In this document: positions 10,248 through 19,625 of the stretch, in pieces
Layout of the letters: every line of letters starts with the position of its first letter
How positions within the stretch are numbered: position 1 is the first letter of the stretch
Notes under the pieces: model-generated
The model's database searches: none
What the model saw: the letters and a program-made list of their open reading frames with translations, nothing else
What the model was told of the DNA's origin: nothing
Position numbers and translations under genes: made by a program
Origin: Anaerotignum neopropionicum
GTDB lineage: Bacteria > Bacillota > Clostridia > Lachnospirales > Anaerotignaceae
DNA: 64,000 bases
Direction of reading: 5' to 3'
Assembly: GCF_001571775.1 (NCBI RefSeq)
Contig: NZ_LRVM01000001.1
Span: forward strand, 248,001-312,000

Positions 10248-11333
10248 TTAATTTTCCGGTAAAATCCGACCTTTTTCAACATAAAACAAATTCTCGCTGC
10301 GAATATATTTTTTCACAACATCCTCAATTCCCGTGCAGGTTAAAAAAGACTGTAAGCCATCAATGCTTTCCATTAAATATTTTTGCCGCCTTTCATCCAA
10401 TTCCGAAAGTACGTCATCCAGCAGTAAAACCGGTTCTTCTCCCGTTTCCTCCCGAATTAAATCAATTTCTGCCAATTTTGCAGCCAAGGCCGTTGTTCGC
10501 TGCTGTCCCTGAGAACCGAAGATTTTAACCTCCTTGCCATCAATGGAAAATAGAATATCATCCTTATGAGGGCCGTTATTGGTAGTACCCAAATATATAT
10601 CCCTCTGCAAATTGCGTTTGATTCGCTCCGCCATCTGCCCCAACTCGCAATTTGGCCTATATATGATTTTTAGATGATCTAAGCCACCTGTAAGGGCATT
10701 TAGCCTTTGGGCGGCTAATATATCCAATCTTTGCAAAAAACCCTTCCTAGCTGCCATAACGCGCTCACCAAAGTCAATTAGTTGATCATCCCACACAAAA
10801 AGCGTTTCCTGCAAGGAAGGTTTTTTCTGAATTTCCTTTAATAAATTGTTTCGCTGCTTTAAAATGCGATAATATTGCTGCAAATCATAATAATAAATTC
10901 GGCTGAGCTGGCAAAGCTCCAGATCCATAAAACGTCGACGCTCCCCCGGACCCTCCTTCACCAAAGCCAGATCCTCGGGAGAAAACACAACGGTATATAA
11001 AGTACCGAATAAATCCCCCAGCTTTTTCACAGGAACGCCATTTCTGGCAATTCCTTTTTTTGTATCCCGTTTTAAATGAACATCGATACGCTCTTTTCTA
11101 TTGTTTTTTTGGACCAAAATACGAATATGGCTTTCCTCTTTGTCAAACCCAATCATTTGCCAATCCAATTTCGTGCGCATGGATCTTCCCGTTGCACAAA
11201 AATAAAGGGATTCCAAAAAATTTGTTTTCCCTTGGGCATTTTTTCCGTAAAAAACATTAATTCCCGCAGATGGATGAATGTTCAATTCCTCCAAATTACG
11301 AAAGCCTCGCAGAGAAACCTCTGATATTTGCAT
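10248..11333 (-). CDS. recF: DNA replication and repair protein RecF
   Basis: A 361-residue SMC-like ABC ATPase that binds single-strand/double-strand junctions and helps RecO and RecR load RecA in gap repair. The Walker A motif is YGKNAQGKTNFLE near residue 30, the ABC signature is FGSQGQQRTTALAAKLAE near residue 270 and Walker B is VLLLDDVLSELD near residue 300. Length is typical. The frame is open to 11372, but the ATG at 11333 has an AGGTGG site and begins with MQISEVSLRGFRNLEEL, the family's usual start. It follows yaaA after a gap of about 195 bases that contains a palindromic repeat, and ends at a clear terminator. Confidence 0.97.
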   Translation of the reverse strand: MQISEVSLRGFRNLEELNIHPSAGINVFYGKNAQGKTNFLESLYFCATGRSMRTKLDWQMIGFDKEESHIRILVQKNNRKERIDVHLKRDTKKGIARNGVPVKKLGDLFGTLYTVVFSPEDLALVKEGPGERRRFMDLELCQLSRIYYYDLQQYYRILKQRNNLLKEIQKKPSLQETLFVWDDQLIDFGERVMAARKGFLQRLDILAAQRLNALTGGLDHLKIIYRPNCELGQMAERIKRNLQRDIYLGTTNNGPHKDDILFSIDGKEVKIFGSQGQQRTTALAAKLAEIDLIREETGEEPVLLLDDVLSELDERRQKYLMESIDGLQSFLTCTGIEDVVKKYIRSENLFYVEKGRILPEN

Positions 11334-11420
11334 AAATATCCACCTAATATACAATAAAAATAATAAAAACAAAAAAAACAGACAAAATATTTAAATAGTT
11401 ATAAAAATAACAATCTTTCA

Positions 11421-11527
11421 AACCCCATATCTATGGGGTTTTTAAAGGGTCAAGGGCGCATCCCTTGTAGGAGTTTGAGGGCAAAGCCCTCAAGGTCTTG
11501 TCCGTGCCCTTAATCCTGCCTTGACCT
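11421..11527. repeat. Mosaic palindromic repeat between yaaA and recF (copy 2)
   Basis: Contains AACCCCATAtctATGGGGTT at 11421-11440, then GGGTCAAGGGcgcATCCCTTG and TTTGAGGGCaaaGCCCTCAA near 11475-11493 and a short GTCTTGTCC tail. These are the same modules as in the copies at 7661, 37888 and 58085. Confidence 0.75.
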
Positions 11528-11749
11528 TTACCCTTCACTGTAAACAACCTTGACAGCTTCAAAACCCTTAACCTCAATCACATCATCAGGGCGAATTTTT
11601 TTTCCTCTTTCCGTTACAGGCTGGCCATTTACATAAACAACTCCATCCGCAAGAAACGACTTTACATCAGATCCTTGGCCAATCATGCCTGCAAGCTTTA
11701 GCACCTGCTGTAATTTAATAAATTCGGTATGAATTTCAACTTCCTGCAT
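11528..11749 (-). CDS. yaaA: S4-domain RNA-binding protein YaaA/RlbA
   Basis: A 73-residue S4-like RNA-binding protein found almost always between dnaN and recF in Firmicutes; it is linked to ribosome assembly. The core is the S4 motif LKLAGMIGQGSDVKSFLADG with VYVNGQPVTERGKKI, which forms the alpha-L fold. The frame can begin at 11779, but AAGGA stands 8 bases before the ATG at 11749 and the protein then starts MQEVEIHTEFIKL, the usual length and start. It begins 39 bases after the end of dnaN on the same strand and is very likely cotranscribed with it. Confidence 0.92.
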   Translation of the reverse strand: MQEVEIHTEFIKLQQVLKLAGMIGQGSDVKSFLADGVVYVNGQPVTERGKKIRPDDVIEVKGFEAVKVVYSEG

Positions 11750-11787
11750 TTCTTTATCCTTCTTTCTAAAAGTTAACATAAAATTAT

Positions 11788-12891
11788 TTACATTCTCAAC
11801 GGAAGAATTAAATATTTATAAGAATCTCCCTCTACAGGCAAAATAGTGCAGGGACTTAAAGAAGCGGTAAAATGAATTCTTACCCTTTCTTCATCAATGG
11901 AACGCAATGCTTCAATAAAATAACGGGGATTGAAGGCAATGGTAATTTCCTGGCCATCAATTTCCGCAGAAATTTCCTCAAATGCAGTTCCCATATCACT
12001 TTTTGCTGTAATTTCCAGGGATTTTGACTTAATTTGAAAACGAACCGGCGTTTTTCTGTTATCTCTGGAAACCAGAGAAGCCCTTTCCAAGGACTGAATC
12101 AGTTCATTTTTATTCACTAAAATTTCTGTTTTATAATCCTCGGAAAAACTTTGCTCATAACGAATAAAATCCCCGTCGATCAAACGGGAAACCATAATTG
12201 CCGTACCCAAATCAAATAAAATATGTTTATCTGTAATATAAACGGAAACCAGCTCCTCATCCTCTTGAGATAAAATTTTATTTAACTCACTTAGGGTTTT
12301 TCCGGGAACAATTACCTCGGTTTTTTGAAAGCTGCTGATTAAATTATTTTTCCGATAAGAAATGCGATATCCATCCACAGATACTATGCTGAAAAAATCT
12401 CCATTAAATTCAAATAATTCTCCGGTTAACACAGGCTTTGCATTATCCTGGGCAATGGAAAAAATCGTCTGGCGAATCATATTTCTCAGATTATTTTGTT
12501 TTAAGGTATAGGCTTGATTTTGTTCCACCTCCGGCAAAGCAGGAAAATCCTCTCCACTTTGTCCCATAATAGTAAATTCTGAAGAACCGCAAAGAATGTT
12601 AACAGCATTTTTCTCATCTGTAGTAATCGTTACATTTTCTCCGTTCAATCGGCGGATAATGTCATTAAAAATACGAGCCTCAATGGCAATTTCGCCCTGT
12701 TCAAAAATTTCTGCTTCAATAGAGGCGGTTTTTATCCCCAACTCCAAGTCATTCCCAGTTAAAAGAAATCCTTTTTCATCCGCCGTTAATAAAATGCATT
12801 CCAAAATCGGTAGTGTCGTTCGATTGGAAACAGCTTTATTCACAATGTTAATGTATTGTAGCAGCAAATCTTTATTACAAATCAGTTTCAA
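11788..12891 (-). CDS. dnaN: DNA polymerase III beta subunit (sliding clamp)
   Basis: The 367-residue ring-forming processivity clamp of the replicative polymerase. Three repeated clamp domains are present; recognisable segments are LPILECILLTADEKGFLLTG in domain 1, GEDFPALPE in domain 2 and ITIAFNPRYFIEALRS plus the C-terminal LILPLRM that forms part of the peptide-binding pocket. The frame opens with GTG at 12900, only two bases after GGAG, while the TTG at 12891 stands about 11 bases after it and gives MKLICNKDLLL, the usual DnaN beginning; I prefer 12891 but cannot exclude 12900. It lies downstream of dnaA on the same strand across a DnaA-box-rich gap. Confidence 0.97.
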   Translation of the reverse strand: MKLICNKDLLLQYINIVNKAVSNRTTLPILECILLTADEKGFLLTGNDLELGIKTASIEAEIFEQGEIAIEARIFNDIIRRLNGENVTITTDEKNAVNILCGSSEFTIMGQSGEDFPALPEVEQNQAYTLKQNNLRNMIRQTIFSIAQDNAKPVLTGELFEFNGDFFSIVSVDGYRISYRKNNLISSFQKTEVIVPGKTLSELNKILSQEDEELVSVYITDKHILFDLGTAIMVSRLIDGDFIRYEQSFSEDYKTEILVNKNELIQSLERASLVSRDNRKTPVRFQIKSKSLEITAKSDMGTAFEEISAEIDGQEITIAFNPRYFIEALRSIDEERVRIHFTASLSPCTILPVEGDSYKYLILPLRM

Positions 12892-12905
12892 GTTGTTCAC
12901 AACTC

Positions 12906-13144
12906 CTTTTCACACAGTCTATAAAGAAATAAATAAGATTTTAAGCGTAGTAGTCGTAGTAGGGGCTGTGAGTTTGTGGAAAAGTGGTTTTTCCCCCAAA
13001 AAATGGGGATAGTTGTTGTGGGCAAGTAGTGTGGATACCATGTGTGTACAAGAGTGGCTTATCCACATCATACACAGCCCCTTTAAAAAACAAAAACTTA
13101 TCCACAGCTTTTCCCTATCGTGCTCCACAGGTATATGTGGAAAA
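12906..13144. promoter_or_regulatory. oriC: dnaA-dnaN intergenic half of oriC (incC-like), DnaA boxes
   Basis: Two perfect DnaA boxes TTATCCACA at 13059-13067 and 13098-13106, and near-boxes TGTGGAAAA at 12975-12983 and 13136-13144 and TGTGGATAC at 13030-13038. A small hairpin with CCCC and GGGG arms lies near 12993-13008. In Bacillus subtilis the corresponding gap carries the unwinding element, so the origin here is probably bipartite with dnaA in the middle. Which half unwinds is an inference I cannot settle. Confidence 0.8.
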
Positions 13145-14473
13145 TTATTGCCCCTTAATTTCCTTTTCAAGCTGCAAAATTGTGTTTTGCAATGCCGTAT
13201 CATTTTCTAATTGTTTTTCAATTTTAGAAATGGCGTGAATAACAGTGGTATGATCCCGCCCACCAAAGCCTTCGCCAATCTTTGGTAAGGAAATATCTAA
13301 TAATTTCCGGCATAAATACATGGAAATTTGTCTAGGAAATGCAATATTTTTCGGTTTTTTGCTTCCCTGCAAATCTTCAATACGAATATTATAATGGTGC
13401 GCAACAATTTCTTGAATCAAATTAGGTGTCAAGGGTGCCGACGCATTTTCGCTGAAAATATCCTTCAAAGAATTTTCAGCCAAGGTGATAGAAATATTTT
13501 GATTTGTTAATGTTGCAAAAGCAACAATACGTGTTAATGCACCTTCTAATTCTCGAATATTGGAGGCAATATTTTTTGCAATATAAGCCATGACATCATC
13601 GGGAACCTGAAGGTTGTCCCGCTCAGCCTTTTTACGAAGTATGGCGATTCTTGTTTCATAATCCGGCGGTTGAATATCGGCAATTAAGCCCATTTCAAAG
13701 CGGCTGCGCAGCCTGTCCTCCAGAGTTTCGATTTCCTTTGGAGGGCGGTCAGAGGAAATAATAATTTGCTTTGTGGATTCATATAATGCGTTAAAGGTAT
13801 GGAAAAATTCCTCCTGCGTACCTTCTTTTTTCGAAATAAACTGAATATCGTCAATCAAAAGAACATCGATATTTCTGTATTTGTTACGAAAAGCTTCGTT
13901 TCTGTTGTTCTGAATTGAAAGAATCAACTCATTGGTGAAGGTTTCGCTGGTTACATATAATACTTTTGCATCGTTATTATGTTCCAGAATATAATGAGCG
14001 ATAGAGTGCATCAAGTGGGTCTTGCCCAGCCCGGAGTTTCCGTATAAAAACAAAGGGTTATAATTTCTTGCAGGCGCCTCGGCAACTGCCAGTGATGCAG
14101 CGTGGGCCATACGGTTACTGTTGCCAACTACAAAGGAGCTAAACACATATTTAGGGTTTAAATTCCTTGGAATATCATTATGAGATTTTTGTATATTTTT
14201 TTCTGTTACTAGTTTTTGGGGAAGTTCATTACCCAGCAAAATAATAATTTCATAGTCCCTTTTAGCCACCTGCTTTATTGTATTGCGTAATAAGTCAAAA
14301 TACCGTTTTTCCAGCATATCCTTGGCCAAAGGATTTTCAACCTGCAAATATAGGCAATTTCCTTGTATTCCGTACGGAGAAATGGGACGAAACCACGTTT
14401 CAAAGCTAACGGCAGAGCTTTCTTCTTCGATAATTTTAAGTGCTTCGTTCCAAAATTCATTCAGTTGTTCCAT
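13145..14473 (-). CDS. dnaA: Chromosomal replication initiator protein DnaA
   Basis: A 442-residue AAA+ ATPase that binds TTATCCACA boxes and melts oriC. Domain I (residues 1-90) recruits DnaB-type helicase; domain II is a short linker; domain III has Walker [10 protein letters not shown], Walker [11 protein letters not shown] and sensor regions; domain IV carries the helix-turn-helix with [11 protein letters not shown], the box-recognising signature, near residue 410. The ATG at 14473 has AGGAGG at good distance. The gene reads leftwards, with DnaA boxes both upstream (14.5-14.8 kb) and downstream (13.0-13.1 kb), consistent with autoregulation. Confidence 0.99.
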   Translation of the reverse strand: MEQLNEFWNEALKIIEEESSAVSFETWFRPISPYGIQGNCLYLQVENPLAKDMLEKRYFDLLRNTIKQVAKRDYEIIILLGNELPQKLVTEKNIQKSHNDIPRNLNPKYVFSSFVVGNSNRMAHAASLAVAEAPARNYNPLFLYGNSGLGKTHLMHSIAHYILEHNNDAKVLYVTSETFTNELILSIQNNRNEAFRNKYRNIDVLLIDDIQFISKKEGTQEEFFHTFNALYESTKQIIISSDRPPKEIETLEDRLRSRFEMGLIADIQPPDYETRIAILRKKAERDNLQVPDDVMAYIAKNIASNIRELEGALTRIVAFATLTNQNISITLAENSLKDIFSENASAPLTPNLIQEIVAHHYNIRIEDLQGSKKPKNIAFPRQISMYLCRKLLDISLPKIGEGFGGRDHTTVIHAISKIEKQLENDTALQNTILQLEKEIKGQ

Positions 14474-15000
14474 TATGTACCTCCTGTTAAAATTTTGTGG
14501 ATAACAGAATAGTTATTCACAAACGAATATAGTTTGGTTGTGAAAAAAATTCTGTTTTTTGGTAGACAAGCTTAGTTATTCACAATTGGTGATTCATATT
14601 TACCCACAAAATAAACAGACTAATGTTGAAAGAAAAACTTGAAACATCCTAAATATAAGGTAGCAGCTTAGTAAAAAGGAACAAATTTTTCAAGAGGTTT
14701 TTCACAAAAAAATTAAGTTATGCACAGGGTTATCAACAGATTGTGGATAACATAATTTTTAAATCGGTAAAAATTGTGAATTTTGTGGATCCGCTTTCTA
14801 ATACCTTAAGCATAGTATAACAAAAGTTATCCACAACCGCAATCAAAAAATCTGATAATTCTTCTGGGAATAAGTAAAAAAAAAAATTAATAATTTTGTT
14901 AATTTTTACGGTGGAAAATTTTCTTACAATATATAGTAAAGAAAGACAAAGCAAAGACAATATCTTTGTATGAAGAAAAAAAATTAAGTGAAAATATATT
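14474..15000. promoter_or_regulatory. oriC: oriC upstream half: DnaA box cluster and AT-rich tract
   Basis: Perfect DnaA boxes (either strand of TTATCCACA) at 14495-14503, 14742-14750 and 14827-14835; single-mismatch boxes at 14512-14520, 14576-14584, 14600-14608, 14718-14726 and 14730-14738. To the right, 14860-15000 is an A/T-rich tract with long A and T runs. The region also has to contain the dnaA promoter on the minus strand. Genes diverge here (dnaA left, rpmH right), so this is the switch point between the two replication arms. Confidence 0.9.
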
Positions 15001-15049
15001 TTATGCCATAAATCCCAGCTTTTTAAGGCTTTGAAGGTAAATATTTTTC

Positions 15050-15078
15050 TTGACGTTCCTTTTGTTTTTTACTATAAT
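15050..15078 (+). promoter_or_regulatory. Promoter of rpmH-rnpA
   Basis: TTGACG at 15050-15055 and TATAAT at 15073-15078 with a 17-base spacer, about 60 bases before the rpmH start codon. A textbook housekeeping promoter. Confidence 0.9.
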
Positions 15079-15137
15079 AGTAACAGTGTTCATAAATTGG
15101 GCAGCGAAACCATGCAACAAAGGAGGTGCGTATAACT

Positions 15138-15272
15138 ATGAAAATGACATTTCAGCCGAAAAAGAAACAAAGAAGCAGAGAACATGGCTTTAGAAAAAGA
15201 ATGTTAACATCCAACGGCAGAAAAGTGCTTGCAGCAAGAAGAAAAAAAGGTAGAAAAGTATTATCCGCATAA
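15138..15272 (+). CDS. rpmH: 50S ribosomal protein L34
   Basis: A 44-residue, very basic ribosomal protein, too short for usual size cut-offs. It begins [18 protein letters not shown] and continues [17 protein letters not shown], the invariant L34 sequence, ending in [14 protein letters not shown] at 15121-15126 gives a good start. It stands first in the rpmH-rnpA-yidD-yidC-jag group, right after the best promoter in the window, and is followed by a small hairpin that may thin out readthrough into rnpA. Confidence 0.97.
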   Translation: MKMTFQPKKKQRSREHGFRKRMLTSNGRKVLAARRKKGRKVLSA

Positions 15273-15292
15273 TCCTCATACCAAAAGTATAT

Positions 15293-15318
15293 TAGGCCGC
15301 TGTAAGTGGCCTTTTGTT
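15293..15318 (+). terminator. Weak terminator or attenuator between rpmH and rnpA
   Basis: GGCCGC and GTGGCC (one G-U pair) pair around a TGTAA loop and are followed by TTTTGTT. Its place suggests partial termination, giving more L34 than RNase P protein. This is an inference from position. Confidence 0.6.
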
Positions 15319-15368
15319 CATATGAGGAGCTTTTTTTGGCGGTGCCGAATGAAAGAAGGCTTGTTTTT

Positions 15369-15752
15369 ATGAAGTTTACAGAATCTTTAAAAAAGAATTT
15401 TCAATTTCGGTATGTATACAATCGGGGCAGATCCATTGCCAACCGCCATTTGGTTATGTATGTGGTGAAAAATGGGACACAGGGCAACAAGCTGGGGATT
15501 TCTGTCAGTAAAAAAGTTGGGAAAAGCGTTGTCCGTTCCCGTGTAACTCGTTTGATTCGAGAAAGCTATCGCAATATGGAAGACGGACTTCGCTCTGGTT
15601 ATGATATCGTTGTGATTGCAAGAGTGATTTGCAAGGATACAACCTATGAGGAAATCAACGTTTCCCTGCGGCATTTATTGAAAAAACAACAATTGCTTCG
15701 TTCTCAGCAACCAAAGGAAGCAGGGAAGGAAGACGAAAAAGAAGAGAGATGA
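15369..15752 (+). CDS. rnpA: Ribonuclease P protein component
   Basis: A 127-residue basic protein that assists the RNase P RNA in cutting the 5' leader from tRNA precursors. The family core is [20 protein letters not shown] and [20 protein letters not shown]; the usual RNR motif reads RSR here, a variant also found in related Clostridia. The C-terminus is a Lys/Glu/Gln-rich tail. A GTG at 15306 opens the frame earlier, but the ATG at 15369 has an AAGAAGG site and starts at the normal place ([13 protein letters not shown]). The stop lies 4 bases before yidD, so the two are surely cotranscribed. Confidence 0.95.
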   Translation: MKFTESLKKNFQFRYVYNRGRSIANRHLVMYVVKNGTQGNKLGISVSKKVGKSVVRSRVTRLIRESYRNMEDGLRSGYDIVVIARVICKDTTYEEINVSLRHLLKKQQLLRSQQPKEAGKEDEKEER

Positions 15753-15756
15753 AAAA

Positions 15757-15969
15757 ATGGTAAGAAAAATTTTTTTATTTTTAATCCGTTTTTATCAGGT
15801 GGGAATTTCTCCGTTGATTGGACCCCATTGCAGGTTTACGCCCACCTGCTCTCAGTATGCTTACATTGCTATTACTCGTTATGGTATATTTAAGGGCACA
15901 TATCTTGCCGTCAGAAGAATTCTGAAGTGCCATCCCTTCCATGAAGGCGGCTTTGACCCCGTACCTTAA
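15757..15969 (+). CDS. yidD: Membrane protein insertion efficiency factor YidD
   Basis: A 70-residue, membrane-associated amphipathic protein that helps YidC/Sec insert membrane proteins. The signature [20 protein letters not shown] with its two Cys, the downstream [13 protein letters not shown] and the length are exactly those of the family. It starts 4 bases after rnpA and is followed after 73 bases by yidC, its functional partner. Confidence 0.96.
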   Translation: MVRKIFLFLIRFYQVGISPLIGPHCRFTPTCSQYAYIAITRYGIFKGTYLAVRRILKCHPFHEGGFDPVP

Positions 15970-16042
15970 AAAAATCTTATTGTCCGTGAGCTTGTCCTGC
16001 GGGGCAAAAAATTCTATCTGTTTGTTTAAGGAGGCATAAAAA

Positions 16043-17107
16043 GTGTTAGGAAGTGAACTGTTATCAGGTGTCGTTTTGACGACGTTTTCGTCTGTAAAGA
16101 TGCCCGGCAGCATATTGGGCCCCATTGCAAAAATTTTGGGACAAATATACAATATGCTTTTTAATGGGCTTTATGGTGTAATGAATGTTGGCGTTTTAGG
16201 CTTTGCAATCATTATATTTACGTTAATTGTGAAAATCATTCTATTTCCGCTGATGGTGAAGCAGCAAAAATCTTCAATTAAGATGCAAATGCTTCAGCCA
16301 GAGTTAGAAAAGATTAGGAATAAATATAAAGGGCAAAAGGATCAGCTTTCCCAGCAAAAAATGGCCATGGAAATGCAGGATTTTCAAAAGAAAAACGGCA
16401 TTAACCTTATGGGCGGCTGCTTGCCTTTGTTAGTTCAGCTTCCTATATTATATGCATTGTTCTACATTTTCCAAAATGCATATGTATATGTTGATGTTAT
16501 TGGTCAAAATTATACAGATATTGCAAACGCAATTTTGCAAATTCCCCAAACTACCAGAATGGAAGTTTTTGGGCCCTATGCTCAGACATTTGTGGATCAA
16601 TATAAAAATGTTGCAACAATTAAAGCCAATGGCTTTGATTTAAGTCGTTTAAATGACATTGTAATGCTGGTGAATTATCTGAATGTTGATTCATGGCAGT
16701 CAATTGTAAGTCAGCTTGGTTCCAATGGAACTGCATTGGTAGATCTTTTGGCAACAAAGAATAATATTGAAACATTTTTATTCCTGCCCTTGGTAAGCCA
16801 GGCAGGGTTGAAATGGCCGGGTATCATGGTTCCTATTTTAGCGGCAATTACCACCTATGCCCAATCTAAAATTATGATGTCTATGACACCACCTGCGAGC
16901 AATGGCGGGCAGGAGAACCCTGCAATGGCTATGACAAAAACAATGACGTATGTAATGCCGTTTATGATGGGCTTCTTCTGTATTAGTATGCCGGCTGGTC
17001 TTGGCCTTTACTGGACAATCAGTAACGTGTTCGGTATTATTCAGCAGGTAATCTTGCAGAAGTACTATAAAAAGAAATTTATGGGGGAGGCTGCTCAGAA
17101 TGGATGA
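16043..17107 (+). CDS. yidC: Membrane protein insertase YidC/Oxa1
   Basis: A 354-residue integral membrane insertase that places proteins in the cytoplasmic membrane with or without SecYEG. It lacks the large periplasmic domain of Gram-negative YidC. After an N-terminal segment, the Oxa1 core begins near residue 40; MGGCLPLLVQLPILYALFYI is the conserved helix, and MPAGLGLYWTISNVFGI the last conserved helix. Between these is a family-variable loop of about 90 residues. It starts with GTG at 16043 behind AAGGAGG. The last 8 bases overlap the start of jag, which implies translational coupling. Confidence 0.95.
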   Translation: MLGSELLSGVVLTTFSSVKMPGSILGPIAKILGQIYNMLFNGLYGVMNVGVLGFAIIIFTLIVKIILFPLMVKQQKSSIKMQMLQPELEKIRNKYKGQKDQLSQQKMAMEMQDFQKKNGINLMGGCLPLLVQLPILYALFYIFQNAYVYVDVIGQNYTDIANAILQIPQTTRMEVFGPYAQTFVDQYKNVATIKANGFDLSRLNDIVMLVNYLNVDSWQSIVSQLGSNGTALVDLLATKNNIETFLFLPLVSQAGLKWPGIMVPILAAITTYAQSKIMMSMTPPASNGGQENPAMAMTKTMTYVMPFMMGFFCISMPAGLGLYWTISNVFGIIQQVILQKYYKKKFMGEAAQNG

Positions 17108-17717
17108 AATCAGAAAAAGCGGTAGAAGCATTGAAGAAGCGGTGGATGCTGCTTTAGCAGAGATGGGAGCGTCTAAGGAAGAAGTTTCCATAACCGTGAT
17201 TGATGAGGGATCAAAAGGCTTTTTTGGTGTATTTGGCGGAAAAGATGCAATTGTATTGGTTCGTAAAAATTTCAAACCCGAGCGTGCTGCAGAAAATTTT
17301 TTAAGAGAAGTATTTTTAGCTATGGGATTAATTGTAAAAATTGAATCCCAAATAAAGGACAAGCATTTGTTGGTAAATTTAATTGGCAATGAAATGGGCA
17401 TTCTAATCGGCAAAAGAGGCCAAACCTTAGATTCGTTGCAATACCTAGTAAACCTTGTTGTGAATAAAAACAGTAATTCCTATATCAGCGTAATGTTGGA
17501 TACGGAAAATTACCGTCAAAGAAGAAAGGAAACTTTGGAAACCCTTGCCTTTAACTTAGCAAAGAAGGTAAAGCACACAAAGAAAAATGTAGTGCTTGAA
17601 CCAATGAATCCTTATGAAAGAAGAATTATCCATTCCGCATTGCAAAATGACCGCTTTGTAACAACCTTTAGCGAGGGAGAAGAGCCTTACCGCAATGTTG
17701 TGATTACTTTAAAATAA
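17100..17717 (+). CDS. jag: RNA-binding protein Jag/KhpB (KH and R3H domains)
   Basis: A 205-residue RNA-binding protein, called SpoIIIJ-associated protein or KhpB, which with KhpA controls cell elongation and RNA stability in Firmicutes. The Jag_N domain occupies residues 1-50 (SIEEAVDAALAEMGASKEE). The KH domain has the GILIGKRGQTLDSLQYLVN loop near residues 100-118, and the R3H domain has MNPYERRIIHSALQ near residue 175. It overlaps yidC by 8 bases and ends just before a terminator, closing the rpmH operon. Confidence 0.95.
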   Translation: MDEIRKSGRSIEEAVDAALAEMGASKEEVSITVIDEGSKGFFGVFGGKDAIVLVRKNFKPERAAENFLREVFLAMGLIVKIESQIKDKHLLVNLIGNEMGILIGKRGQTLDSLQYLVNLVVNKNSNSYISVMLDTENYRQRRKETLETLAFNLAKKVKHTKKNVVLEPMNPYERRIIHSALQNDRFVTTFSEGEEPYRNVVITLK

Positions 17718-17728
17718 ACGCAGTCAAA

Positions 17729-17762
17729 AAAACCCGTTACAGGAGCGCTTGTTGCGGGTTTT
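17729..17762 (+). terminator. Terminator of the rpmH-jag operon
   Basis: AAACCCG at 17730-17736 pairs with CGGGTTT at 17755-17761 and runs into TTTTG, 13 bases after the jag stop codon. Confidence 0.65.
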
Positions 17763-17770
17763 GCTATATC

Positions 17771-18058
17771 TAAAGTCAAGACATAAGGGCAAGATAAAAG
17801 GGCAAGACCTTTGGCTTTGCTCTCTCACTGCCCAAGATAGGGCAGACGGCGAAGCCGACTTTTGCGTAGCAAAAGTGATGAACCACTTACTTGCTTTTTG
17901 AAAAAAACAAGACCAAAAACTTTTAATGAAAACCACTAGCAAAAACAAATGTTTTTGCGTATAAAAGTTTCGCTCAAGCCTTTACAAAGGCTTGCAGGGT
18001 TCGGGACAGCGTCCCGAGGTCTTGCCCTTGTCTTTGCCCTTGAACTTGACTTTGACCT
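17771..18058. repeat. Mosaic palindromic repeat before mnmE (copy 3)
   Basis: This 290-base gap is nearly all repeat: GGGCAAGA units, CTGCCCaagataGGGCAG near 17830-17847, GGCgaaGCC, CTTTTGCgtaGCAAAAG near 17860-17876, a CTTGCTTTTTGAAAAAAACAAG module, AAAAACAAATGTTTTT near 17941, a GCCTTTacaAAGGC module and TCGGGACagcGTCCCGA near 18002-18018. The block 17945-18020 is the reverse complement of the block at 21515-21620 in copy 4. Confidence 0.85.
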
Positions 18059-18074
18059 AAATAGGAGGGATAAA

Positions 18075-19460
18075 ATGAATAGATTTAACCAACTAGATGA
18101 TATAATAGCGGCGATTTCAACCCCCTTGGGTGTGGGCGGAATCGGGATTGTCAGAATCAGTGGAGGGGGCAGTATCGAATTGGTGGATGGCCTGTTTTCG
18201 GGAAAAAACACTCTTTTGTCCAAGAAAAGTCATACCCTGTCCTATGGTAAAATCATTCATCATGGCGAGATCATTGACGAGGCGCTGGTTTCCGTTATGA
18301 AAGCCCCCCAAACCTATACCAAAGAGGATATTGTGGAAATCAACTGTCATGGCGGTTCTTTGGTCACTCGTAGAATATTAGAAGCGGTTTTAAACGAGGG
18401 CGCAAGATTGGCGGAGCCGGGAGAATTTACCAAGAGAGCCTTTTTAAATGGCCGTATGGATTTGACCCAAGCCGAGGCAGTCATAGATATCATCAACTCC
18501 CATACTGATCTGTCCCGTCAGGCGGCGGTGAATCAGCTGGAGGGTAGATTGAAAATAGAAGTGGGTTCTATGCGTCAGGAAATTCTGGATATGATTGCCT
18601 CCATTGAGGCAGTCATCGATTATCCCGAGCATGACGTGGAAGAAGAAACTTATGGAACTATGGAGCAGGGCACTTTGAAAATTTTAGACCGTATGGAAAA
18701 ACTGTTGCAAAATGCCGATCGAGGTAAAATCATCCGGGAAGGCTTGGAAACCGTTATCGTGGGCAAGCCCAACGTGGGTAAATCTTCCCTCTTGAATTGG
18801 CTTTTGGAGGAGGAACGGGCAATCGTAACGGACATCCCCGGCACAACCAGGGATACCGTTGAGGAATATATTAATATCGACGGCATTCCTATGAAAATTG
18901 TGGATACCGCAGGTATTCGAGAAACCGGCGACTTGGTGGAAAAAATGGGTGTGGAGAAATCCAAGGCCCATGCTGAAAAAGCCGATTTAATTTTGATGAT
19001 GCTGGATAGCTCAAGACCGCTGGAGGCGGAGGATAGAGAGATTTTGTCCTTCATTCAGGGAAAAAAGACTCTGGTTTTGCTGAATAAAACGGATTTGACC
19101 CAGGCGCTTTCCATGGAGGAGTTGGAAAAATATATCCCTAAGGAGCAGCTGCTTTCCGTTTCCATTAAGGAAAACCGTGGCTTTGAGGAATTAATCAACG
19201 GCTTAAAGGAATTGTTTTTCCATGGCGAAGGTGTAAAGGCGGAGGACGGGCTTTTGGGTAATACCCGCCATAAAAATGCACTATTCCGTGCCAAAGAAGC
19301 CATGGAGCAATGCTTGATTACCATTCGTACCCGTATGCCCGAGGATTTTATTTCCTTGGATTTACAAGATGCCAACCGTGCCTTGGGCGAAATTACTGGG
19401 GATGTGGCAGATGAGGAAATTATAGACCGTATTTTTACAAAATTTTGCTTGGGCAAATAA
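18075..19460 (+). CDS. mnmE: tRNA modification GTPase MnmE
   Basis: A 461-residue GTPase that, with MnmG, adds carboxymethylaminomethyl to the wobble uridine of certain tRNAs. The N-terminal formyl-tetrahydrofolate-binding domain begins DDIIAAISTPLGVGGIGIVR. The inserted G domain has Walker A GKPNVGKSSLLNW, DTAGIRETGD and the base-specificity motif LLNKTDLT. The C-terminus FTKFCLGK holds the catalytic Cys of the family. The frame is open upstream into the repeat, but AGGAGGG and the ATG at 18075 fix the start. It precedes mnmG, its partner, by 165 bases. Confidence 0.97.
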   Translation: MNRFNQLDDIIAAISTPLGVGGIGIVRISGGGSIELVDGLFSGKNTLLSKKSHTLSYGKIIHHGEIIDEALVSVMKAPQTYTKEDIVEINCHGGSLVTRRILEAVLNEGARLAEPGEFTKRAFLNGRMDLTQAEAVIDIINSHTDLSRQAAVNQLEGRLKIEVGSMRQEILDMIASIEAVIDYPEHDVEEETYGTMEQGTLKILDRMEKLLQNADRGKIIREGLETVIVGKPNVGKSSLLNWLLEEERAIVTDIPGTTRDTVEEYINIDGIPMKIVDTAGIRETGDLVEKMGVEKSKAHAEKADLILMMLDSSRPLEAEDREILSFIQGKKTLVLLNKTDLTQALSMEELEKYIPKEQLLSVSIKENRGFEELINGLKELFFHGEGVKAEDGLLGNTRHKNALFRAKEAMEQCLITIRTRMPEDFISLDLQDANRALGEITGDVADEEIIDRIFTKFCLGK

Positions 19461-19625
19461 TTTACAGGAATGTTGTTTAACGATTTTTGTTGAAAATGGG
19501 AAATTTTTTCCCACGGAATTGCCCGGAAACCATTGCTTATTTAGCGAACTTATCCTAAAATAGTAGGTTGAGAATAGAAAATAAACCGAGGGGATTTCCC
19601 TTTGCGATATAAAGGAGTTTTAATC

